NCBI GenBank assembly: GCA_003543135.1
Contig: DPJG01000023.1
Location: 186,001-250,000 of the forward strand
Direction: 5' to 3'
Length of the DNA stretch: 64,000 nt
From: Rheinheimera sp.
GTDB taxonomy: Bacteria > Pseudomonadota > Gammaproteobacteria > Enterobacterales > Alteromonadaceae
A program made the translations under genes and the position numbers. Below, piece after piece: positions 19,581 to 25,767 of this stretch (positions within the stretch are counted from its first letter, which is position 1; the number at the start of each line of letters is the position of its first letter). Under the pieces are notes generated by a model. That model was not told the origin of the DNA. It saw nothing but the letters and a program-made list of their open reading frames with translations, and made no database searches.

Positions 19581-19858
19581 GCGACCACCCCATAAGAAAC
19601 GCCCTGAACACCAAGGCCACATTGCCAATCTGGTGAAGTGGGATTAATCGGGCTTTTGCAATCGGCGGAGTTCATAAAGCTGGTTGTGCCGCACTGATTG
19701 CAATAGGTGGTTCCAACTGCAACAACTTTTGTTTTGCACTGGCCTTTGTAAGCCTGTTCAAAGCTTTGGGCGGTATATAACGCCATGCGTTCAGTGGCGC
19801 GTGATGTCAGCGGTTGAACTGGTGAGAAGGGGCGAATTGCAAGAATGACAAAGCTCAT
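19577..19858 (-). CDS. Hypothetical cysteine-containing inovirus early protein
   Basis: 93 aa starting MSFVILAIRPFSPVQPLTSR with a CNQCGT motif and further cysteines in the C-terminal half. It is coupled on both sides by ATGA overlaps. No family recognised. Together with its neighbours it forms a run of three small cysteine-bearing proteins upstream of Rep. Confidence 0.6.
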   Translation of the reverse strand: MSFVILAIRPFSPVQPLTSRATERMALYTAQSFEQAYKGQCKTKVVAVGTTYCNQCGTTSFMNSADCKSPINPTSPDWQCGLGVQGVSYGVVA

Positions 19859-20298
19859 TTTGAGTTATCCCCAGATTTTGTGGATAACTCAAGATTGATG
19901 TTGCAGACCCAATCACCATCAGCGGGAGAAAAAACAGACGGGTTAAAGCAACCCGCCGACAAACCAAGGTCGGTTTTACCGCACAAGGAACAAGAGTGCT
20001 GGCACTGCTTAGGTTCGGGGCTGCAAAACTCCGGAGAAGTACCAGAAGCAGCACCAGCTAAAGGGGTATCAATAAACGACAGGCCAGCCATTTCAAGCTT
20101 AGTAACCAACGGATTACGATAACGGCTTGATTCAATCAGCACTTTTGCAGGAACTAATTTTTTGGTGGATAAATCAGATATTTCAAATACAGCGTATAGG
20201 TTATATTCAGTGTGAATGTTGCGGAAGTTTTCCGCAGCCAAAAGCAGCGTTATCGCGGCTCGCTGCTCCTGTAAGTGTTTGATAGTTGTAATATCCAT
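19855..20298 (-). CDS. Hypothetical first gene of the inovirus early operon
   Basis: 147 aa, MDITTIKHLQEQRAAITLLL..., with a beta-rich middle (YNLYAVFEISDLSTKKLVPA) and a C-terminal cysteine cluster including CSLCGK. It is the first gene after the divergent operator region, so it should be the first product made when the repressor is lifted. Its stop overlaps the next start. Function unknown. Confidence 0.6.
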   Translation of the reverse strand: MDITTIKHLQEQRAAITLLLAAENFRNIHTEYNLYAVFEISDLSTKKLVPAKVLIESSRYRNPLVTKLEMAGLSFIDTPLAGAASGTSPEFCSPEPKQCQHSCSLCGKTDLGLSAGCFNPSVFSPADGDWVCNINLELSTKSGDNSK

Positions 20299-20336
20299 AT
20301 GCTTGCAGCCCCTGATATACTGAAATTAAACAGTGC

Positions 20337-20398
20337 GTTGTCAATCCGACAACCTCAGGAATTGTGATCCTTTGATAATTTGTTGTCAATACGACAAC
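20337..20398. promoter_or_regulatory. Paired 17-bp operators of the inovirus switch
   Basis: Two nearly identical inverted repeats, GTTGTCAATCCGACAAC at 20337-20353 and GTTGTCAATACGACAAC at 20382-20398, are centred 45 bases apart between the leftward early operon and the rightward repressor gene. The spacing is about four helical turns, which suits cooperative repressor binding. Binding by the adjacent repressor is inferred. Confidence 0.75.
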
Positions 20399-20408
20399 AG
20401 GGGCATAT

Positions 20409-20777
20409 ATGAACTTTAGCAGCGAACTCATTGATAAATTTAAAGAAATAAAAGGCATAAAAACGGATGCAGAAGTTGCTGAATTGATACCGGAGATGAA
20501 CAAAGGGAATTTGAGCAAAATCAGAAAAGGTTCTGAAGGACGGCACTTAAACGAAATGCAAGCGCTATGGATTGCAGAACAATGCAAAATGGATGCAGCA
20601 CTGGTACTGGTAGAACTAGCGGCAGAGTGCGCCAAAACAACCACAGCACAAACTGTATGGCACGACTTAGCAAAAAAGCTACGGGCGACAGCTAAAATAT
20701 TGGTTGTCGCCACAATTCTTATGATTTCAGGCACTTCAGGGCACTATCCGCCCCAACGCATCAAATATATCCCATAA
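20409..20777 (+). CDS. Inovirus repressor-type regulator (DUF3693-like)
   Basis: 122 aa, MNFSSELIDKFKEIKGIKTD, with an N-terminal helix-turn-helix (AEVAELIPEMNKGNLSKIRK), a middle ALWIAEQCKMDAALVLVELA segment and a hydrophobic C-terminal patch. It starts 10 bases after the right operator and is divergent from the early operon, so it should be the lysogeny regulator. The overall layout is the same as the regulator of the tailed prophage at 54522. Its stop codon is formed inside dif-like site B. Confidence 0.75.
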   Translation: MNFSSELIDKFKEIKGIKTDAEVAELIPEMNKGNLSKIRKGSEGRHLNEMQALWIAEQCKMDAALVLVELAAECAKTTTAQTVWHDLAKKLRATAKILVVATILMISGTSGHYPPQRIKYIP

Positions 20778-20794
20778 TGTATATTATGTTAAAT
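20767..20794 (+). other. dif-like attachment site B (inovirus / P2-like prophage junction)
   Basis: XerC-type arm ATATCCCATAA, centre TGTATA, XerD arm TTATGTTAAAT. From the CATAA of the left arm to the right end, all 22 bases equal E. coli dif; only the outer six bases of the XerC arm differ. It is a direct repeat of sites A and C and lies exactly between the last inovirus gene and the first genes of element 2. Confidence 0.85.
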
Positions 20795-20979
20795 GAAATT
20801 ATGCTACTTCTATACCGTACCGCTCCACCTTAGTCTGACATAAATCAAACTGTTCCTCAAACAGAAATTCTATTATTTTACCCCTTACGTTTAATTTTGG
20901 CGGTTTGATGCTGATTTTAAACAGTTTTCTCGAAGCGCGGAAAATTCGTTTTTAATAACCAAATGGAATTTATAAAGTT

Positions 20980-21363
20980 ATGGCAATGCAAATAAAATCT
21001 AAAGAAGATAGCGATTTATTATTCAAAACTGGCTTTTGCAAGACCGTGATCACCAAAACTTCCATAAGGACTGTGCCCGACTTAACCAAAATAGCAGCGT
21101 TTTTTGTGGTGACTGAGCACACCGTAAGGCGCTGGTTACGTGATGGCCTGCCGCCAAAAGTTATTCATCAGCTTAGCATGCTCAGCAACGGCCATCTGTT
21201 GCCACCACCATGGCAACGCGCCCGGTTAACCATTTGCGCTGAAGGCATCATTTTACAAAATGGCCGTATTCTTGACCTGGCATGCATTCAGTTCTGGCCT
21301 TTTATTGCGCCTTACGTTGACTGGGGCCGCGTGCCGGAACTCGTCAGGCAGCGGATAAATTAG
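20980..21363 (+). CDS. Small putative DNA-binding phage protein next to attL, DUF3653/XafT-like
   Basis: 127 aa. A helix-turn-helix-like segment (DLTKIAAFFVVTEHTVRRWL, residues about 34-53) is followed by RDGLPPKVIHQL and a conserved-looking C-terminal half (PPPWQRARLTICAEGIIL, ending VPELVRQRIN). From memory this layout matches DUF3653, a family that I believe includes XafT, the XerD-activating protein of the V. cholerae satellite TLC phage. The gene lies 186 bases inside the dif-like attL and is read away from it. Role as a Xer activator is an inference. Confidence 0.6.
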   Translation: MAMQIKSKEDSDLLFKTGFCKTVITKTSIRTVPDLTKIAAFFVVTEHTVRRWLRDGLPPKVIHQLSMLSNGHLLPPPWQRARLTICAEGIILQNGRILDLACIQFWPFIAPYVDWGRVPELVRQRIN

Positions 21364-21936
21364 CAAACCGCCTGCGATGGCCTTGGCCAAAGCACCCGTT
21401 TTTTATTTCATTTTTAAAATGGGCTATCTCTCTGTTTTATATATCTTTTTTAAATTCTGCTTTTACCGGCCTTGCGTAAAAAAAGCCACGAAATCCACGG
21501 AAAACATAATGGATTGAATGGCTTAGCTTTTTCTGTGCCCTGCCCAAACGCCCTGCAAAACTGAAAAACACTGAAATAAATCTCGATCTTTTCAGATCCT
21601 CGATCCTTGCAAACCTTTAGGAATGGCGCGGTCCAGAGATATGAAATGTAGCGCCAAAAAACTGAAAAAAAAGTCCAAAACACAGCGCGCAGGAGGGTGT
21701 GGAAGAGTCCGGTTTTCGTGGCGGGGTTTTTGCGTGGGCGCTTTTTCCGTGATGCTGCCTGTTTATGTTGTTATCGCGCATAGAATGGCCGTAGCAGGGC
21801 GATCAGCACCCTACTTTGGCCGCATTTCATTTTTTTGGATTGGTGTTGGCGTGTTGGCGTGGTGGCGTACAGTGAGCGTTTTATTTTGATGGCGTACAGC
21901 CACCAGTTTGGTGGCTGCCGTATACAGGTTGGTAAG
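21364..21936. other. Mostly unassigned 570-base stretch
   Basis: It holds no recognised gene. One rightward frame (21623-21889) could encode an 88-residue basic protein with two hydrophobic segments, described separately. A short inverted repeat (AGCCACC with GGTGGCT) lies at about 21899-21917, just past the end of the BRCT gene, without a T run. No further dif-like site is visible here. Confidence 0.4.
21623..21889 (+). CDS. Possible small membrane protein (uncertain)
   Basis: An open frame of 88 codons starting MARSRDMKCSAKKLKKKSKT, with a very basic N-terminus and two hydrophobic stretches (GAFSVMLPVYVVIAH and ISFFWIGVGVLAWW). The ribosome site (AGG two bases before ATG) is poor; ATG at 21641 after AGAG is an alternative. 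It could be a lysogeny-expressed membrane protein or chance. No family recognised. Confidence 0.3.
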   Translation: MARSRDMKCSAKKLKKKSKTQRAGGCGRVRFSWRGFCVGAFSVMLPVYVVIAHRMAVAGRSAPYFGRISFFWIGVGVLAWWRTVSVLF

Positions 21937-22809
21937 TTAACCGGCGTCGATGGCCGCGTGCAGATCTATTTCGTGAATTATCTGGATTGGATGGCCGTTC
22001 TTCTTCAGTTTGATGGCTGCATCAATTTTGCCGCCGTAACTGCCGAACTTCCATTTAGGCTGGCCCTTGTTGCCAATGACCAGGTAGTTGAGTCTGGTGG
22101 TGATATCTTCAGTGACTATGCCGCCAAGGCCGGTGATAACTTTTTTAAATTCCGAACGGCTGTACCTGGATGAAGCGCCGGTAAAACAGAACACGCCAGT
22201 TAAATCTATGTGCGGATTTTTTTCGCACAGGCTGTTGTCGTTCACTGTTGGGTTGGTAATGGTTTTGTCGTCCTGCATTGCAACAAACTCACCAAACAGG
22301 CGCAGCAGTTCTTTTTGTTCCTGTTGGTCGATATGATTGTCTTTCAGCACTTTGGCTATTTTGTTGCTGACTTCATCGTATGGGTAAGAGTTCTCAAGGT
22401 GGCTGTGCTCGGCCAGCCATGCCTCAAGGCCGGATAACTCGGCTTTTGATACAACTGCATCAGCGGCGATACCGGCCAGCATTGTGTGCAGCCTTTGAAT
22501 ATCGGCGGTAATGGTGTTGAAGTATTCGTGTGCCGCCAACGAATTGCAGGTTACTTTAATTAACCGCATCTCGTCTTTTGTAAGCACGCCATCTGAAATC
22601 ACTTCGGCTACCAGTGGAATTAATTTGTCGTAAGGCGGGTTCAATTCGTTGATGCGGTGTTCTTGCATCCAGTTCTCTAAAAACTGAATTTCCTGATCGT
22701 TAATTTCACCATCTATGGTGATGCCTTCAATAAGGCCTAACAGGGAGTTCAGCGATTTTTCAAAATCTGCCTTTCTTTCATAGCGGGAATTGTCTTGCGG
22801 CGAGCTCAT
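21937..22809 (-). CDS. TerB-like / BRCT-domain protein, probable prophage cargo gene
   Basis: 290 aa. The N-terminal about 190 residues consist of repeated acidic helical units (IEGITIDGEINDQEIQFLEN, VISDGVLTKDEMRLI, IAADAVVSKAELSGLE, KDNHIDQQEQKEL) resembling TerB/EF-hand-like modules. The C-terminal about 90 residues form a BRCT domain (VFCFTGASSRYSRSEFKKVI, DITTRLNYLVIGNKG) like that of NAD-dependent DNA ligase. It sits at the end of the late operon, separated by about 100 bases and so probably on its own promoter. This is the usual place for lysogenic-conversion genes. Function unknown. Confidence 0.75.
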   Translation of the reverse strand: MSSPQDNSRYERKADFEKSLNSLLGLIEGITIDGEINDQEIQFLENWMQEHRINELNPPYDKLIPLVAEVISDGVLTKDEMRLIKVTCNSLAAHEYFNTITADIQRLHTMLAGIAADAVVSKAELSGLEAWLAEHSHLENSYPYDEVSNKIAKVLKDNHIDQQEQKELLRLFGEFVAMQDDKTITNPTVNDNSLCEKNPHIDLTGVFCFTGASSRYSRSEFKKVITGLGGIVTEDITTRLNYLVIGNKGQPKWKFGSYGGKIDAAIKLKKNGHPIQIIHEIDLHAAIDAG

Positions 22810-22913
22810 TTGATTGTCCTTATCTGTAGTTATTTTTAATTTCCGTTATCAATAGCGGAACATAACTACACTGCAGCAGAGCTTGCCTTTGTTCAATACT
22901 GGTTATTTTTACA

Positions 22914-23975
22914 CTAAAGCCTTGGCTTGGTGGCGCTGAAAGTAATGTCGCCGTTGAGCGGATAAAATGTTCTGTCTGCCAAGTCTTTGGCCACGCACTG
23001 GTGGTTGTAGTTGCCTGACAGTTCGGCGGTGTCGGTGTCGGTGAGCTGAATTTCTATTTTACCGGCGTTAAAGGCGATACCACTGCCTAACTCTTTTGTG
23101 ATCAGTACCTGGCCGGTGCGGCCGTAAAGCTCATATTTTGCGGCGTTGATGCCTGCCACCTGCTCGTTGTCTATCTGGTGGTCAATCACCAACAATGCAC
23201 TGGCGCCCTGCTTAAAGTTAATTTCCTGCATATAAACCCCGCCGCTTTGTGTGGTTAGTTCAATTTTATGGTTGCTGCGGCTTTGAATGTGGTAGCTGTG
23301 CCGCGTTGATGTTTGGTAATGCTTTTTGGATATGGACCGCGTTTTTATTTGCTGGGTATAAGCAGCGATTTGCAAAACGGTATTTACCCAGCTGCTGCTG
23401 GCAGCGAACGTGGTTGCCGCAGATACCTGGCCCCCACTTTGCCGGTGTTGTTTGTTGGTTTTTGTTACGTGGGCTTGTGCACTAAATACCTGCGCTGCAC
23501 TTGCCGATGTTTGCCGGTGTTGCACATTGCCAAGGTTTACCGTATTTACCCAGCTGGTACTGGCAATAAACCCTGCAACAGATACCACCTGCCCTGTGCT
23601 TTGCCGGTTCTGGCTGTTGCTGGCCGTGGTTTGTGTTGCTTCGGTATAGGCCTGCGCTGCGGTGGCGGTTGTTTGATGCTGTTGGTTGTTGATTAATACG
23701 CTGTTTGCTATAGCCGAAAACGTCTGTAGTGCACCGCCTGCGGTTTGTTGACTCTGGCTGTTAACCGGATCCGATGTAGCTGCGGCACTAAATACCTGGG
23801 CAGCACCGGTGCCGGTGTTTTGTTGCTGGCTGTTGAGTGTTGATGTTGAGGCTACTGCACTGGAAATATTTAATAGACTTGTGCTGCTACTTTTGTTCTG
23901 AACTGCGCTGGCAGATGTGTTATCAGCAACAAACGATGAATAAGGAACCAGCGCAAATGGTTGCAGGCCATACAT
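22914..23975 (-). CDS. Repeat-rich tail-fibre/decoration-type protein
   Basis: 353 aa with a short N-terminal segment (MYGLQPFALVPYSSF), then six or seven degenerate repeats of about 24-34 residues rich in Gln, Ser, Thr and Ala. The repeats recur as NSQQQNTGTGAAQVFSA, NSQSQQTAGGALQTFSA and NNQQHQTTATAAQAY. The C-terminal about 110 residues (from MQEINFKQGASALLVIDHQI) form a globular domain that looks like a small beta-sandwich. As the last gene of the tail operon it probably makes part of the fibre or baseplate surface. No exact family recognised. Confidence 0.6.
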   Translation of the reverse strand: MYGLQPFALVPYSSFVADNTSASAVQNKSSSTSLLNISSAVASTSTLNSQQQNTGTGAAQVFSAAATSDPVNSQSQQTAGGALQTFSAIANSVLINNQQHQTTATAAQAYTEATQTTASNSQNRQSTGQVVSVAGFIASTSWVNTVNLGNVQHRQTSASAAQVFSAQAHVTKTNKQHRQSGGQVSAATTFAASSSWVNTVLQIAAYTQQIKTRSISKKHYQTSTRHSYHIQSRSNHKIELTTQSGGVYMQEINFKQGASALLVIDHQIDNEQVAGINAAKYELYGRTGQVLITKELGSGIAFNAGKIEIQLTDTDTAELSGNYNHQCVAKDLADRTFYPLNGDITFSATKPRL

Positions 23976-23977
23976 GA

Positions 23978-24484
23978 TCAGCCACCAAACTTAATGTCGA
24001 ACAGTTCAGCCAGTCGCTGATAATCTCCAGCATCAGGCAAAGCCTGCACCAATTGCCTTGCCTTATGTCGCAGCCCGACAAAATTCGCGCTTGCGGCCGT
24101 AAATGCGTCGGCATCACGAATTACGCGCTGCGCCAGTTCTGGAACTGTTAGGCCGCGAGTAGCTGCGATAGTGGACAGCATCGGCGTTGGCGCATCAGGT
24201 TTTGCTACTAAGGCTCTGGCCTCTGCCTCCTGTTTGTTCCATGTCTGAATTTCATGCTGCGGCCAGCCAGCGGTAAGGCTGGACACTGCCGATTCAAACG
24301 CTTGATCAATCTCTGCGAACTTGGTTGCTTTTTCTGGCGGCCAAGGATTGTAGTCCGCTATCAGCTGGTTGACTTGATCATCTGGTGCGTTAGCTATCCA
24401 AACACCGTCAACATTTCGCAATTCAATACCTTGCGCTGCCAACATTTGATGCAGGCCATAGCCCTTTTCTATGTACTGAATCAC
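23978..24484 (-). CDS. Tail fibre assembly-type protein
   Basis: 168 aa, MIQYIEKGYGLHQMLAAQGI. It has the segment YNPWPPEKATKFAEIDQAFE followed by a helical C-terminal half (LRHKARQLVQALPDAGDYQR). Short helical proteins with this arrangement accompany receptor-binding fibres in many myophages. Its start overlaps the stop of the preceding fibre gene (ATGA), which links it to that protein as a chaperone or partner. Confidence 0.55.
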   Translation of the reverse strand: MIQYIEKGYGLHQMLAAQGIELRNVDGVWIANAPDDQVNQLIADYNPWPPEKATKFAEIDQAFESAVSSLTAGWPQHEIQTWNKQEAEARALVAKPDAPTPMLSTIAATRGLTVPELAQRVIRDADAFTAASANFVGLRHKARQLVQALPDAGDYQRLAELFDIKFGG

Positions 24485-25344
24485 AGAAATGCTCCTGTAA
24501 ATAAAATTCTTGGGGCTGCGTTGTTGGCGTTCGCGTCACCATTAACAAAGTTAACGCTTGACGGCAGACCATCAACCGCAGTTGTCAGCCCCGTTTTATA
24601 AAACCCCTGAACAGGTATTGCTTGGTTGCTGGACAGCCCCGCAAAAGCGAAATCAAAACCGACGTTCTGTCCACGAATGGATGGGGTTCCGTTACAAACA
24701 AAAGCTGTGAAATATAATCCTGCCCCCAACTTCAAACTCGCAGTTAACTGCTTTTCCCCTGTTGTTGATGTGTCTATCTCGCCAAAATCTTGCATAAGGT
24801 TGGCTGTGTGCGTGGTGTCCACTTGTGTGATTTGATATATCCCAAGACGCGCTTTGCTTGATGCTGCCGCGGTGTTCACGTTCAATAACACTGATTCTGT
24901 TAAAAACGGGCGTTTTGACAAAAATGGGATTAAAACAAGCCTGTTAGCAACAGATGTATGGGCAACGCTATTATTGAAAAAGAACCCACTACCTGCATAC
25001 CCACCTCCAGTTCTAAGCTTTGGCAGTATTTCCGAACCAGCATCGGTTGGAACCATCACCAGTTTTTCACCGGCCGGAAAGTTGATCAGCGCTGTTGTGC
25101 CTAATGAGTTATCAGTTACAAGCTCCCTTACCAATGCAGCAGCGCCGGACAAATAACCGACGCCCTTTTCCCAATTTCCAAGCTTGTCTTGGATCATGTA
25201 AGGAAAGCGGTGGTTTAGTCCGTAAAAGCTGTTGAACGTCCTATTGCCAGTAATGAAACTATCCGGCACAGACCATGCGCCAGCCAGCGTTAAATCACCA
25301 GCACCAGCAGTGGTACTGGTTTCTGCGATTTTATTAGCACTCAT
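24481..25344 (-). CDS. Tail fibre / receptor-binding protein
   Basis: 287 aa, N-terminus MSANKIAETSTTAGAGDLTL, a segment WSVPDSFITGNRTFNSFYGL, and a long beta-rich C-terminal region with many Gly, Asn and Thr. NKIAETSTT-type N-termini are common in fibre and structural proteins of tailed phages. The position downstream of the baseplate genes supports a host-recognition role. Confidence 0.6.
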   Translation of the reverse strand: MSANKIAETSTTAGAGDLTLAGAWSVPDSFITGNRTFNSFYGLNHRFPYMIQDKLGNWEKGVGYLSGAAALVRELVTDNSLGTTALINFPAGEKLVMVPTDAGSEILPKLRTGGGYAGSGFFFNNSVAHTSVANRLVLIPFLSKRPFLTESVLLNVNTAAASSKARLGIYQITQVDTTHTANLMQDFGEIDTSTTGEKQLTASLKLGAGLYFTAFVCNGTPSIRGQNVGFDFAFAGLSSNQAIPVQGFYKTGLTTAVDGLPSSVNFVNGDANANNAAPRILFTGAFL

Positions 25345-25367
25345 GAAGCTACCTTAACCTGTTGGCT

Positions 25368-25739
25368 TTACGGATTATCCCGGATCAGTTTTGTGGTGGC
25401 GGCATTCACGGTAAAGCTGCGCTCGGTGGCAACGCCGGTGAAGTTAAACGGCTCGTCCGGCACGATATAACCCAGATAAGTGGCGTTTTCCCAAAGCCCG
25501 ATAAATTGCACGTTTTGATTGATGGACAGATGCAGTGGAAATACAACATCGGCGTTTAGTGCAGATTCTGCTGCTGTGCCGTTTGCTGTTGGTGCATTAA
25601 ATACGCAGTCTTGTCTGGCGTATGGTGCGTCAGCCAATTCACCAGCGGCCGGATTTGCTCCGGTGCCCGGGTTGGTTGCGTGCAGCGACATTTTGTTTGC
25701 TGCGTTAATTGCTTTGCTGTTGCCTGCAAAATTAAACAT
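25368..25739 (-). CDS. Small phage tail-fibre-associated structural protein
   Basis: 123 aa, MFNFAGNSKAINAANKMSLH, with the segments MSLHATNPGT, YARQDCVFNAP and IGLWENATYLG. Their order matches a family of small fibre-tip proteins in tailed phages (substrate or host contact suspected). It lies between the hub and the receptor-binding gene, with gaps of about 25 bases on each side. Confidence 0.6.
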   Translation of the reverse strand: MFNFAGNSKAINAANKMSLHATNPGTGANPAAGELADAPYARQDCVFNAPTANGTAAESALNADVVFPLHLSINQNVQFIGLWENATYLGYIVPDEPFNFTGVATERSFTVNAATTKLIRDNP

Positions 25740-25767
25740 GGTGGTACCCTCTTGTTCGGTCTGATGT

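Larger units (their letters stand above)
13698..20794 (-). mobile_element. Filamentous phage prophage (Inoviridae), about 7.1 kb, between dif-like sites
   Basis: The gene set (Rep, ssDNA-binding protein, tiny membrane coats, pVIII, pIII, pVI-like, Zot), its order and its size are those of a CTX/VGJ-type filamentous phage. It is flanked by direct-repeat dif-like sites A and B. It encodes no recombinase, as expected for phages integrated by host XerC/XerD. All genes read leftward except a repressor at the right end. Confidence 0.93.

Noticed and set aside
20207-20734. 175-codon minus-strand frame over the inovirus operators and regulator
   Set aside because: It overlaps the divergent promoters and the plus-strand regulator; it is a shadow of that gene.
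23330-23930. Possible CRISPR array in the repeated stretch
   Set aside because: The repeats are degenerate, contiguous and in frame with a protein; there are no constant repeats with unique spacers and no cas genes.
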